From CAVSVP01 sp963731125 (GTDB taxonomy: Bacteria > Pseudomonadota > Gammaproteobacteria > Competibacterales > Competibacteraceae): a stretch of 64,000 nucleotides of DNA. Under the pieces are notes generated by a model, which worked only from the letters and a program-made list of their open reading frames with translations, searched no databases and had not been told where the DNA came from. Made by a program: the position numbers and the translations under genes. Each line of letters starts with the position of its first letter. Position 1 is the first letter of the stretch. Below are positions 55,300 through 64,000 of this stretch, in pieces. The DNA lies in contig CAVSVP010000013.1 in assembly GCA_963731125.1 (NCBI GenBank), positions 248,001 through 312,000 on the forward strand. Reading direction: 5' to 3'.

Positions 55300-56535
55300 T
55301 TACTCCGAGATAGCTTGCTGGGGTCCACTCACGATGCCCTCATCGTGTAGACGACCGACTTCACCCTCGTTCAAACCAAGAACATCCAGCAAAATTTCGT
55401 CAGTATGTTCGCCAAGTATAGGAGCACGTTTGACGGGATATCGAACAGCCGCGCCAAAGTCAAATGGTGAGCCTGGCATAAGGTATGAGCCAATGCCTGG
55501 ATCGTCTACTATGCTAAACATTGAATTCTCCACCGAACAATCAGGGTCATGTTCGATGACCTTCCGTACGTTGCGATACTCGGCCCACGTAACGCGATGT
55601 TCATCCAATACCTTACGGACTTCTGAAAGCGTGCGAGTTCGAAACCAGGGCTCAAACACCTGGGAAATTTGCCTGCGCGCCCGGAAGCGGTCTCCCTCCT
55701 TTTGGAAGTTAAGGCCCAGCTTTTTGGCCAGCGCATCGAGTTCCTCACCGAGTCCGGTGGCTTTACGCAGATTTGACCACTGCGACGGCGTCAGTCCCAC
55801 CACCATCACTCGCTTATCGTCCAAGGTACCAAAATCGCGGCCGTATGCCCCGTACAGGTAGTTGCCATCCTTGGGACGATCAACGTCATTGAGCATTACC
55901 TCGGCGATGGTACCCAAATTACCCAGCATTGCCAGCGCCACATCCTTCAGGGCCAGCTTGACCAGTTGCCCTTCACCGGTTAGCCGTCGATGCCGCTCGG
56001 CCGCAAGCAGACCCACCAAAGTCATCTGCCCGGCAATGCAATCCCAAGCGGGTAATAAGTGGTTAACCGGACGAGGCCATAGCCGCGGGCCGGTCATCAG
56101 TGGAAAACCTACTTTCGGATTGACCGTGTAATCGACCTCAGAGCCGCCGTCTCGTCGGCCCATCAGGTTGACCATGATGAGATCGTTTCGCTGGGTCTTT
56201 AAAGTTTCATAGTCCAGCCAACCACGAACGGGAAAGTTGGTTACAAAGAGTCCTGCGTTTTCACCTGGTGCACAGATAAGCTGGGTGAGAAGTTCTTGGC
56301 CGCGGGGCTTGCGAAAATCGACAGAGATTGAGCGCTTGCCTTTGTTCAAACCCGCCCAAAACAGACTTCTCTTGCCATCTAGTGTTACCGGCCACCGTTT
56401 GTAGTCTAGTCCACCCCCCACGGGATCAAAGCGGATCACATCGGCACCCATCTGTGCCAATGTCATCCCCCCAAGGGGCATAGCCACAAACGCCGAGCCC
56501 TCCACCACTCGTAAACCTTCAAGGATTGATTTCAT
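55300..56535 (-). CDS. Family III (CaiB/BaiF) CoA-transferase
   Basis: The 411-residue protein starts LEGLRVVEGSAFVAMPLGGM, then LAQMGADVIRFDPVGGGLDY, LNKGKRSISVDFRKPRGQEL and LVTNFPVRGWLDYETLKTQR, the knotted-fold family III pattern. The expected active-site Asp region is AWDCIAGQMTLVGLLAAERH. Relatives in this context are mesaconyl-CoA C1-C4 transferase (Mct) or itaconate/succinate CoA-transferase. It is the first gene of the operon, with 35 bp to the hydratase. Confidence 0.82.
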   Translation of the reverse strand: MKSILEGLRVVEGSAFVAMPLGGMTLAQMGADVIRFDPVGGGLDYKRWPVTLDGKRSLFWAGLNKGKRSISVDFRKPRGQELLTQLICAPGENAGLFVTNFPVRGWLDYETLKTQRNDLIMVNLMGRRDGGSEVDYTVNPKVGFPLMTGPRLWPRPVNHLLPAWDCIAGQMTLVGLLAAERHRRLTGEGQLVKLALKDVALAMLGNLGTIAEVMLNDVDRPKDGNYLYGAYGRDFGTLDDKRVMVVGLTPSQWSNLRKATGLGEELDALAKKLGLNFQKEGDRFRARRQISQVFEPWFRTRTLSEVRKVLDEHRVTWAEYRNVRKVIEHDPDCSVENSMFSIVDDPGIGSYLMPGSPFDFGAAVRYPVKRAPILGEHTDEILLDVLGLNEGEVGRLHDEGIVSGPQQAISE

Positions 56536-57107
56536 TCGATGTTGCCTCCTCTAAATCCCAATAGCCTTCCGCATGATGACAAAAAAAGAACTAGGCTGCA
56601 TTCAGGCGAAGCAATACAGCGGTTAATCACGGACACATGCATCGCCCTTCCTCCAAAGCGATGGGATGAGAAACTTGAGCGCAGGAGAAAAAATTTTGTT
56701 CGCAAAAAACGAAATCTCAGAAAACGAGAAAAAACAAGAATCGCGCTTACTCATACCAAAGGAATGATCCGGTTCACATTTACCAAGGATTGGGAACATA
56801 GGGATCTTTTTTGTATCATGGAAGTCATAAGAAATCAGGTAGTAACAGCGCAATATGCCGAAATACAGGAAATGCGAGCCCTGTTTTTGTATCACGGAAG
56901 TTCTATGAGATCAAATCGTAACGGCGTAAGATTATGCCGTCTTAGCACCTATCAGTTGGCATAGACTGGGGAGCTCACCCGCCGGAGACGGCATAAGCGT
57001 ACTTGAAACCGGTTACATCGGTTTTCTCGGTAAAGCTGAACGGCTGCTGCACACGTGAATTTACCGATAAAAAACCACGGCAAAATAAAAACTGACGGTT
57101 CGCTCCT
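56536..57107. other. Intergenic region with a degenerate ~76-bp direct repeat
   Basis: A frame at 56539-56964 has no family features and looks like chance reading of AT-rich, A-run DNA. Two copies of a motif TTTTTGTATCA(T/C)GGAAGT, with further similarity ending in TATGCCG, occur at ~56808-56860 and ~56884-56941. Nothing else was recognised. Confidence 0.45.
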
Positions 57108-57113
57108 TAATTT

Positions 57114-57240
57114 CTCTCGGTTCGGTCATTTGATATAAGTTATTGATTTATAATAAGCATGATTTATGCTATTGCATATTTCATGCACAACGTAAGGCAC
57201 TGAATCTTCAAAACTTCCAAAAAAATGAGCGAACCGTCGG
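57114..57240. mobile_element. MITE copy 1 (127 bp)
   Basis: The ends CTCTCGGTTCGGTC and (inverted) CCGACGGTTCGCTC are flanked by a 6-bp direct repeat TAATTT at 57108-57113 and 57241-57246. It has no coding capacity. It is related to the copies at 57405 and 63583. Confidence 0.7.
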
Positions 57241-57404
57241 TAATTTGTTGTGACATTTGAGATCCAAGCCCTGTATAGCAAACACTAGGGCCGATACATG
57301 ACAACTGGCCTGTTTCGGAGCAGATCTATTCGTTATGTGTGTTACCGCACAGAATGCCGCGGGCTTTAGGGTCATTCTTAAACTGACATTTCATTACATT
57401 ATTT

Positions 57405-57537
57405 CCCTCGGTTCGCTCATTTTTGTAATATGTTGAATTTTAAAATGAATTTTCAACAATTTTCGAGAATAAAGCATTTATTGAATATATAAGTTGTTGA
57501 ATTTTAAAAGCTTTCAAAAAAATGAGCGAACCGAGGG
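57405..57537. mobile_element. MITE copy 2 (133 bp)
   Basis: Perfect terminal inverted repeats CCCTCGGTTCGCTCATTTTT and their complement are flanked by TTATTT at 57399-57404 and 57538-57543. The inner sequence differs from copy 1, but the ends and the 6-bp duplication agree, so both were moved by the same kind of transposase. Confidence 0.75.
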
Positions 57538-57540
57538 TTA

Positions 57541-57575
57541 TTTCTTGTGACATTTGAGATCCAAGCCCTGTATAG
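57541..57575. repeat. Direct repeat unit also found at 57244-57278
   Basis: The string TTGTGACATTTGAGATCCAA and the bases up to CCCTGTATAG occur directly after both MITE copies. Further similarity (ATGACAA..GGCC, then GAGCAGATCTATT) occurs at 57297-57333 and, beyond an inserted IS, at 58715-58752. The region looks like an old duplication of about 300 bp, later invaded. Confidence 0.65.
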
Positions 57576-57586
57576 AAAAAACAATA

Positions 57587-58708
57587 TAGGACTTACGCAT
57601 TGACGGCAGGTCGAAATTGTGGATTGAGATATTCCTTGCCAGAGATGAAGGTGCTGACAACCGACGCCACGACGTCCTTGTCCAAATCTCGCTGCCAGTG
57701 GTAGGCGTTGCTGATGAGTTCCGTTAACTGCATCCGTTGCAGGTGAACGTAGCTACCCAGGGCGGCAAAGATAGGATTGAGTATCGGCACGTTGCCGCGC
57801 ACCTGGAACCTCTCGAGATGGCAGACCTGCTTGATCCTTCGGTGGTACTGCGCAATGTGCCAATGCTGGTCATGCAGCTTCTCGAACGCCCCCTGCCCAA
57901 AGGCCGGGCAGGCGTCAGTCTGCGGCAGGAAAACCACGTAATGGCGCCGTTGGTCTTTTAACTGCGTCCGACACCCTTTGACCTCGCCGAACTCGCGCAA
58001 CCACACCCCCTGCCCTTCGGCCGGGATCGTTAGCTGCTGCCCCTGTACCCATTGGCCTTTTTCCAGAGACACCCGGCGGTTGCTTTCCACGGCAACCAGA
58101 AACCCCAGCGGGTGGTTTCTGACCCGCTGGAGGTGGTCTGCACACGAATACCACCTGTCCCCGGTCACGCAGGCCGGTTCTAGCCCCCCGTCCAGCACCT
58201 GCCCCCGCATCTCCCGGAACTACGCATTTTTGGTCTTGTGCTCGGATGTGTCGTAACCCCGGTAATTGACCGGCAAACTGCGGCCCTGCAAATCCGGGTA
58301 GTACAGCGTGATCAGCTTCAACCCCTTAACCACCCGGGGGTGCTTGCCTGACCAGAAGTGGCCAACCAACTCCATGTGCTGGCCGTAGGGCTTGTCCACG
58401 GTGCTGTCGTCCACGCTCCGTGTTCCCCCGACCCGATTCAGCATCCCCTTGGCCTCGGCGAACAGGTCCTTGGGCTCATCCCCCTCACGCAACAGAAAAC
58501 GGTTCACGCTGTCATGGGAAATCCCCATCACTTCCGCCAAACGGCTACCGTTGCCTGAGTTCGGCTCGCTCATCAAAAATCCCATATCCATCGGTAAGCT
58601 ACAATGCCCCGTCGGGGGGCGTGAGGTTATTCTGATCATCCGGCTAAGCGTGGCTCAAAACGCCAATCTCTGCCACAAGTTTTCGTATTCGTCAATGCGT
58701 AAGTCCTA
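57587..58708 (-). mobile_element. 1.12-kb IS with perfect 6-bp target duplication
   Basis: Terminal inverted repeats TAGGACTTACGCATTGACG are identical at both ends. The duplication ACAATA lies at 57581-57586 and 58709-58714. The sole gene is a DDE transposase broken by a stop codon. The family looks IS4/IS701-like but was not settled. Confidence 0.88.
57593..58591 (-). pseudogene. IS transposase interrupted by an in-frame amber codon
   Basis: From MDMGFLMSEPNSGNGSRLAE the frame reads ISHDSVNRFLLREGDEP, DDSTVDKPYGQHMELVGHFW with a catalytic Asp, and KGLKLITLYYPDLQGRSLPV. A TAG at ~58217-58219 follows TKNA. After it the same frame goes on with FREMRGQVLDGGLEPACVTG, DRWYSCADHLQRV and the C-terminal YHRRIKQVCHLERFQVRG. 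The stop is the only lesion seen, so it is a recent loss unless read through. Confidence 0.82.
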
Positions 58709-58808
58709 ACAATAGATGACAAACCGGCCTCTCTCAGAGCAGATCTATTTCCAAGGGCTTGAACGCTTAACCCACGGGTGGAGCAAAAACCCTAAATAAG
58801 GCTTTTAT

Positions 58809-60537
58809 CCCGAATATTTCATAAATCGACAAAAGTCCTGTCAGCGCTCCATTACCCTTATTTTTGTCTGTAATTAACATGAGACTATCTCGCCTTGTGG
58901 CGGTTGGCAACCGCTCAACAGCCCTGGCCGGCGGAACCGATTGTTGCATTTTTGCGCCTTTTCTGACCGTCAGGCGAGCGCCGTCCTCCCAGCAGGGTGC
59001 GGGCCTAAGAGTCAAGCACGCGGAAGCACCGCGGGCGCGGTTAGCCGGTATGCCAGGCCGGCTTGGGCAGCCGATAGAGGATTTCGGTCACCCGCTTGAG
59101 CAGCGCCTGCACCGGGCAGGCACTGGGGAGCTGGAGCTTGAGGCGGTCTTGGTAGCGGATGACCCGTATGGCCAGTTTGAACAATTTCCGGATCACCGTC
59201 GCGGGCTGGGCTTGGGCGAGCTCGGTATGCCGCAGCGTTTCGGTGCGCAGGGCGTGATGGAGCACATCGGCCCCGCAAGCGAAGTACAGCCGGAGGGTAT
59301 TGGCGCGAAAGCGAGGATCGGAGGTGCGGTCGCTGCACAGGTCCTGCGTGAGGTGGTTGATGGAGTTTTCATCTTGGCCACGCCCGCAGTAGAGCAGGCG
59401 GTAGACGCTCTGGGGCGTGGGCCGCTCCAGCGAGGTCACCACAAAGCGCGGATTCTCCCCCTGGCTCATGATCTCCGCTTTGACCACCACCCGAAACCGC
59501 GGTGGCCAGGACCCCGCCGCGTAATCCAGCTCTTCATACCAGCGAGTACGGACGGGGAGCGGGTTGCCGGTGCGCTCGGCATGGGTGCAAGCGAGTTGAT
59601 GCCGCGCCCGCGCCCGCGCCAGAGCCGGTTCGGCCAACGGCGACAAGGCGCGGTTGCCCGCCACGCCAAACACAAAATCAAGCAACGGGTCGGCCCGCTT
59701 CAACTCCATCCGCTCCGGGTTGGCAAAATGGCTATCACCACGTAGCACGATGTGGGTCTCGGGCCAGTGCTGACGCAACAACTCAAGGATGCGTTTGATA
59801 ATGCTCGCATTTTCCTCCCCCGTCGGGCGTTGGCCCGGGCGCAGCACCGCGGTGATGAGTTTCCCCGACAGCCCCTCGAACACGAACAGCGGCAGGTAGC
59901 AATGACTACCATCATACCCGTTATAAACGCTCAACTCCTGTTCGCCGTGGGTTCGGTCCTCCGAGTGATCCAAGTCCAGCACGATCAGCTCTGGTGGCGT
60001 AGCGTAGCTGGCCATGAACCCCTCCACGAACGCTTTCGCGACCCGATACCGATCCTGGGTGCTGACGCTGTTCTCCAGCCGCGAGAAGGTCGGCGCCACT
60101 GGCCAGCGCCACCGCCTCGCTCAGCGGATCGCGCTCCAGGGCCAACTGAAACAGCGGATCGTGACGTAACGGATTGGCATCATTGGCGTCTTCATAGCCA
60201 CAAGCGATTTGGTAAATCCGCTGCGCCAGCAGATCCCGCAGCGGATGGTTGACGTAAGACGGATGCCGGCGGTCCTCGATCGCTTGCGCTAAGCGCTCGG
60301 TCAGACCCCCTTGCCGGTCCACTTCCCGCAGCAGCAGCAGCCCGATATCGGTTGACATCGGTCCACCATCGAACTCACCGCGGATCGTCAGACCCGCCAC
60401 GGGAGGAAAACGTAAGGATTCTGGCGTAGAATGAGACATGGGTGCTCCTGGTTTAGCTTCGCCGAAGCGTTTTTCGTCAAACACCTATTGATACAATAGG
60501 TTAAACAAGGTTCACCCTTTTTTATGAATAATTCGGG
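58809..60537 (-). mobile_element. IS1380-family element
   Basis: Ends CCCGAATATTTCATAAA and (inverted) CCCGAATTATTCATAAA are flanked by TTAT at 58805-58808 and 60538-60541. The length of 1.73 kb and the 4-bp duplication agree with IS1380. It carries one frameshifted transposase. Confidence 0.78.
59041..60439 (-). pseudogene. IS1380-family transposase, frameshifted
   Basis: The first frame (from MSHSTPESLRFPPVAGLTIR) gives STDIGLLLLREVDRQGGLTE, LAQRIYQIACGYEDANDANP and FQLALERDPLSEAVALAS. Near 60096 an extra base shifts the gene; the other frame resumes as APTFSRLENSVSTQDRYRVA, LDLDHSEDRTHGEQ, NGYDGSHCYLPLFVFEGLSG and LRGDSHFANPERMELKRADP. Both halves match IS1380 transposases and the join is a single-base event. 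Confidence 0.85.
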
Positions 60538-60606
60538 TTATAACCATTCAAGTGGGATGTTGTTCCTATTGTTAAAGAAAAATTTGAGCGAACGATCAGT
60601 AAAAAC

Positions 60607-60810
60607 GTGAAAAAAATTCTCTCGATAGTACTTAATAGCGCTGTTCTACTGTTGGTAATAACCAATAGCGTGTGGGCTAATGAGATCAATGCCGATACAG
60701 GAACCAGTGCTATCGGTCTGCTTATTGGGGTGGCGCTGCTAATTGCGGAGGTGAAACGACGGCCTAATCGTTGTTCCTCTGAAGAAGACAACCAGCAGGG
60801 AAAAGATTGA
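60607..60810 (+). CDS. Small exported or membrane peptide, unknown
   Basis: A GTG start gives MKKILSIVLNSAVLLLVITN SVWANEINADTGTS, a good signal peptide. A second hydrophobic stretch (AIGLLIGVALLIAEV) and a basic, then acidic, tail follow. At 67 residues it matches no family I know. No clear ribosome site is seen. It lies between two IS elements, and might be cargo or a native remnant. Confidence 0.4.
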   Translation: MKKILSIVLNSAVLLLVITNSVWANEINADTGTSAIGLLIGVALLIAEVKRRPNRCSSEEDNQQGKD

Positions 60811-62178
60811 TAGGCCAAGCGGCAAGCTTGAATCTTGACGCAGCCCAAGCTCAACTGCTCTACCTTACCAGACTTATAGCACCGCCCTTTACAAATCGCC
60901 TGAAGTTGGCACCATCACTGAAGAGTAACAAAAGTAACTATATATAAAGCTAAATGGGGACGGGCGTAACCAGAATTCCGCAAGCGGAAGCGAGTAGGTT
61001 CCTCTGCCCCTGAGCCAAGGGCTGGGGTAGGATGAAGTTGTTAGGCACCATCCTGCGAGGAACCCACCGATGAAGATAATGAGACAAGCATCTACTCAAG
61101 GCAAGCCTGAGAGCGTTGAGGTGATCCTAGATCAACTGCAAGGCTTCATCCGCCGGGCGGCCGAGACCGGCAGTGCCGCCCACGCGGTCGAACGGGAGCT
61201 GTTCAAGCGGTTGTTGCAGTTGGGGTTGCTGCTGCTCAAAGAGTTCTTTGCTCTGTTGGGTGAAGGCGATGAGGGCGAGCGGATGGAGCTGAGCGACGGG
61301 CGCGAACTCAAACGCCTGAGCGAGCCCCAGCGGCGCAGTTACCGCGCGATCTTTGGGTTGTTGGAGAGCGTGCGCTGGGTCTACGCCCGTGGTGAGAAGC
61401 AGCGCATCGAATACGTGCCGCTGGATGCCCGAGCCGGCCTGCCGGAAGGCAAGGACTCCTACCTCCTGCAGGACTGGGACCAGCGCTTGGCGGTGGAAAT
61501 GCCCTATGGGCAAGTTAACGCGGTGCTGGAACCGATGCTGGGGTTGAGGCAATCGGTGGCGGGGCTGGAGCAGACCAGCCGTATGCTGGGCGCGCAGGTC
61601 GAGGGATTCTGGGCCGCGCACCCCGCGCCGGAGGCCGCTGTTGAGGCGCAAGTGGTGGTGATGCGCGCCGACGGCAAGGGGGTACCCATGCGCAAAGCGC
61701 CCGAGGCACCGCCGATTACCGCCCATGCCCATCGGCCTGGCCCTAAACCGGGGCGCAAACAGATGGCCTTGGTAGGCGCGGCTTATCACCTCGAACCCTA
61801 CGTACGCACCCCGGAGCAGGTGCTGGAAGCGCTGTTTCAGGAACCAATACCCGGTGTGCCGCCGGTCTTGGCCCGCCCGGCGCCCCAACACAAGCGCCTG
61901 CGCGCGGCGCTGTCCGAAGCCGACAGCGGCCAGCCGGGCCATAGCGCCGAGGTCATTTTCCCCTGGCTGCTGGAGCAAGCCCAGGGACGGGATCCCCAAC
62001 ACCGCCAGCCCTGGGTAGTGGTCATGGACGGTCAACCCACGTTGTGGGACCAGTTAGAGGCGGTGCTGAAGGACACGCCCCGGGTAGAGATTCTGGATTT
62101 GCTGCATGCCAATGGGTATCTCTGGGAAGCGGTGCATTTATTTCATGCCCCGGGCAGCGACCAGGCGATGGCCCTGAT

Positions 62179-63083
62179 GGTAGTGTTTTAGCTTTGTTGT
62201 TTTTATAAAATAATCAACTATCATATTTTGAATTCAAGATGTCAAGTTAGCAGAATTTAAACTCAGAAATTTATTATGGTATTAGAACCAATTAAATGCC
62301 CAAGTTGCGGTGGTATCGATGTTGGTAAACATGGAAAAACGACCAATGGAAAACAACGCTTTCTTTGCAAAGAAAGCGACTGCGAAGAAAAGACATTTAT
62401 TCGAGATTATTCAGAGAAAGGTCGCTTGCCAGAAGTCAAGCGAAAAATCATTGAGATGGCCGTAAACGGGAGCGGCATTCGTGAGACGGCCCGGGTATTG
62501 GATATAAGTACAGCGACGGTAATTAATGAATTAAAAAAAAAGGAACCTGAATTGCAATCGGTGAATCAGGCCATTTTAGATATACACTCGCCTGAGCAGA
62601 TTGTTGTGGATATTATAAAAATAGATGAAAATCATGAGGTTAATGATCAAGAAATAGAGGTTGAAATGGATGAAATGTGGAGTTATGTGGGAAGTAAAGC
62701 GAATCAAAGATGGCTATGGCATGCCATAGATCGAGCCACTGGCGACGTGCTGGCTTATGTATTCGGGCGCCGCAAGGATGAGGTCTTTCTTAAATTAAAG
62801 GATTTATTGGAACCGTTTGGAATCACCCGTTTTTACACCGACGATTGGGGTTCTTATGGGCGTTATCTAGATCCTGAAAAGCATGTTATCGGGAAACGGA
62901 ACACGCAGAAGATAGAGCGGAAACATTTAACGCTACGTACCCGTATTAAGCGGCTCGTCCGCAAAACCATTTGCTTCTCGAAATCAAAACAAATGCCCGA
63001 TATCGTCATCGGGTTGTTTGTGAATCGTTATGAGTTTGGCATCCCTATTTAAAATCTATAAACAACAAAGTTAAAACACTACC
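62179..63083 (+). mobile_element. IS1-family element nested in the ISKra4-like gene
   Basis: The ends are GGTAGTGTTTTAGCTTTGTTG-like on the left and its near-complement on the right (one mismatch in the first 20). The 8-bp duplication GCCCTGAT lies at 62171-62178 and 63084-63091. At 905 bp it is the size of the longer IS1 relatives. It carries a single-frame transposase. Confidence 0.9.
62276..63052 (+). CDS. IS1-family transposase, single frame
   Basis: The 258-residue protein has an N-terminal zinc finger (IKCPSCGGIDVGKHGKTTNG, later FLCKESDC), a helix-turn-helix (GSGIRETARVLDISTATVI) and the InsB-type catalytic core: EMDEMWSYVGSKANQRWLWH, FYTDDWGSYGRYL and RNTQKIERKHLTLRTRIKRL. InsA and InsB parts are joined without the classical IS1 frameshift. 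It seems intact and has lower GC than its surroundings, which suggests recent arrival. Confidence 0.88.
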   Translation: MVLEPIKCPSCGGIDVGKHGKTTNGKQRFLCKESDCEEKTFIRDYSEKGRLPEVKRKIIEMAVNGSGIRETARVLDISTATVINELKKKEPELQSVNQAILDIHSPEQIVVDIIKIDENHEVNDQEIEVEMDEMWSYVGSKANQRWLWHAIDRATGDVLAYVFGRRKDEVFLKLKDLLEPFGITRFYTDDWGSYGRYLDPEKHVIGKRNTQKIERKHLTLRTRIKRLVRKTICFSKSKQMPDIVIGLFVNRYEFGIPI

Positions 63084-63512
63084 GCCCTGATGAAACTTTG
63101 CTTACTGGCACTGCTCAAGGGCCAGGCGCGGATGCTGATGATCTGGTTGATCGATCAGGCCCAGCGATGCGGCTTGTCGGACGCACAACGCCAGCCACTG
63201 ACCAAGATCAGCGATTACTTTCACCGGCATCGGCATCGCGTGCAGTACGATCAGTATCTGGCAGCTGGCTATCCCATCGCCTCGGGCGTCATCGAGGGCG
63301 CTTGCCGTCATGTGGTCAAGGATCGCATGGAGCGCACCGGCATGCATGGGACGCTGCCTGGCGCTCAGGCCGTGCTCCAGCTCCGTTGCCTCGCCCTCAA
63401 TGGGCAGTGGGAGGACTTCATGCAGTACTACATCAAACAAGAAACGGCCCGACTGTATCCTAAAAAACCTATTCGTCGGCCTGCACTGGAGATTTTGCCC
63501 AAGGCCGCCTGA

Positions 63513-64000
63513 GAGGCGGAAATCTGGTTACGCCCAATGGGGACTAATGCTGTGAGAGGATTGACAGTAGAGGAAATATATACCCTCGGTTTGGTAATTT
63601 TATGTAAGAAATTGATTATAATGGTAATGATTTTTACCATGGTATATTTCATGCGCAGCATAAGGCTCTGAATAGATAAAAACCTGCAGCAACTTACCCA
63701 ACCGATTCAATGGACAAGTCGCTGCTGCACCGTTTATGTCCTATCACAAAAAGTCGCGTCCATGCGAGGGCACTTCCTATGCCATAGGCTATATCCTTTA
63801 GCCGGGTCCTTAAGTTCCTAGCTTTCCCTAGCAATTTTGTTTCCTTCAAGGTTCGATAAACAGTGCGTTATGTTTTACTCAATAACCAAGTCACACAGTA
63901 TCAACTAACTTCTTTCGACAAGATCTTTCCCTAGCGCAGGCACCTCATGTACCATCAGCCATTCCTTTGGCTGGGTCCTTACAAATCCTACCTATCCCTG
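63513..64000. other. Non-coding tail with a MITE remnant and a direct repeat
   Basis: No gene is evident. After the ISKra4-like end come a partial MITE (listed separately) and two imperfect copies of a ~60-bp unit with the core CCTTTAGCCGGGTCCTTA / CCTTTGGCTGGGTCCTTA. These start near 63769 and 63939; the second may run beyond the window. Confidence 0.5.
63583..63675. mobile_element. MITE copy 3, right end missing
   Basis: It starts CCCTCGGTTTGGTAATTTTA and shows clear similarity to copy 1 through the ATATTTCATGC..A.C.TAAGGC..TGAAT stretch (63645-63675). It then loses similarity before any right terminal repeat. It shows that this MITE family is repeated in the region. Confidence 0.6.

Larger units (their letters stand above)
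61070..63512 (+). pseudogene. ISKra4-like transposase split by an IS1 element
   Basis: The N-terminal part (61070-62178) has LQLGLLLLKEFFALLGEGDE, LSEPQRRSYRAIFGLLESVR, VVVMRADGKGVPMRK with a catalytic Asp, and PWVVVMDGQPTLWDQL, EILDLLHANGYLWEAVHLF. After the IS it resumes at 63084 as ALMKLCLLALLKGQARMLMI, YLAAGYPIASGVIEGACRHV with the catalytic Glu, and GMHGTLPGAQAVLQLRCLAL. Removing the IS and one duplication copy gives one clean frame of about 500 residues. Confidence 0.85.
60962..63535 (+). mobile_element. ISKra4-like element carrying a nested IS1
   Basis: Terminal inverted repeats GGGCGTAACCAGAATTCCGC and (inverted) GGGCGTAACCAGATTTCCGC have one mismatch. A perfect 9-bp duplication AATGGGGAC lies at 60953-60961 and 63536-63544. 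Without the nested IS the element is about 1.66 kb. It holds one DDE transposase. Confidence 0.87.

Noticed and set aside
56539..56964. 141-codon frame upstream of the CoA-transferase
   Set aside because: No domain, A-run-rich composition, starts 3 bases from the divergent gene and contains a degenerate DNA repeat; probably not coding.
58864..59745. 293-codon plus-strand frame opposite the IS1380 transposase
   Set aside because: Antisense shadow of a GC-rich transposase gene; the minus strand has clear family motifs.
61127..62035. 302-codon minus-strand frame opposite the ISKra4-like transposase
   Set aside because: Antisense shadow; the plus strand carries the transposase motifs and ISKra4-type borders.

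Overview
The window looks like a chromosomal piece of a Gammaproteobacterium of moderate GC content. The evidence is the type of the housekeeping genes (uup, tatD, queC, lptF), c-type cytochromes with signal peptides, and many proteobacterial IS families. The exact genus cannot be fixed from sequence alone; an ammonia- or sulfur-oxidising Chromatiales-like organism is only a guess. No rRNA or tRNA gene was seen.

Left part (1-24.8 kb), mostly intact chromosome. It holds the end of a PatB/MalY-type aminotransferase, an ABC-F ATPase (Uup), an SLC13-type permease, and an unusually large fused 4-alpha-glucanotransferase/maltooligosyltrehalose synthase. After these come a periplasmic coiled-coil protein, a small membrane protein, an alpha/beta hydrolase and TatD. 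Next is a locus that I read as bacterial sphingolipid (ceramide) synthesis. One strand carries an AMP-dependent acyl ligase, an NAD-dependent reductase/epimerase, an acyl carrier protein and a serine-palmitoyltransferase-like PLP enzyme, followed by an MsbA-size ABC exporter. The divergent strand carries a GNAT-like N-acyltransferase, a nucleotidyltransferase and a solitary LptF-type permease. Together they could make, modify and export an outer-membrane sphingolipid.

Middle-left (24.8-35.6 kb), a scrap yard of mobile DNA. It contains IS630 and ISKra4 remnants and an IS1182-like transposase gene broken by a complete 1.75 kb IS (9-bp target duplication, likely -1 frameshift) and by a 5'-truncated group II intron. 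It also contains a large serine recombinase truncated at an IS66-type element, and an IS3 transposase gene split by a second, apparently complete, minimal serine-recombinase element.

Middle (35.6-53.4 kb). A small secreted protein, queC, and a three-gene operon (di-haem peroxidase, Tat-exported metallophosphoesterase, mono-haem cytochrome c) lead to a radical SAM gene whose stop codon touches a CRISPR array. The array has 49 repeats of 37 nt and 48 spacers, followed by a complete type I-C cas set (cas3-cas5c-cas8c-cas7-cas4-cas1-cas2, transcribed towards the array). The last five spacers on the leader side have abnormal lengths, unlike the 43 older ones.

Right part (53.4-64 kb). A three-gene operon encodes a CoA-transferase, a MaoC-like hydratase and a CitE-like CoA-ester lyase, suited to mesaconyl/methylmalyl-CoA or itaconate metabolism. 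Beyond it lies a second mobile region with a family of about 130-bp MITEs, an IS with an amber-interrupted transposase, a frameshifted IS1380-like element, and an ISKra4-like element into which an IS1-family element has jumped. Target-site duplications define most of these borders.
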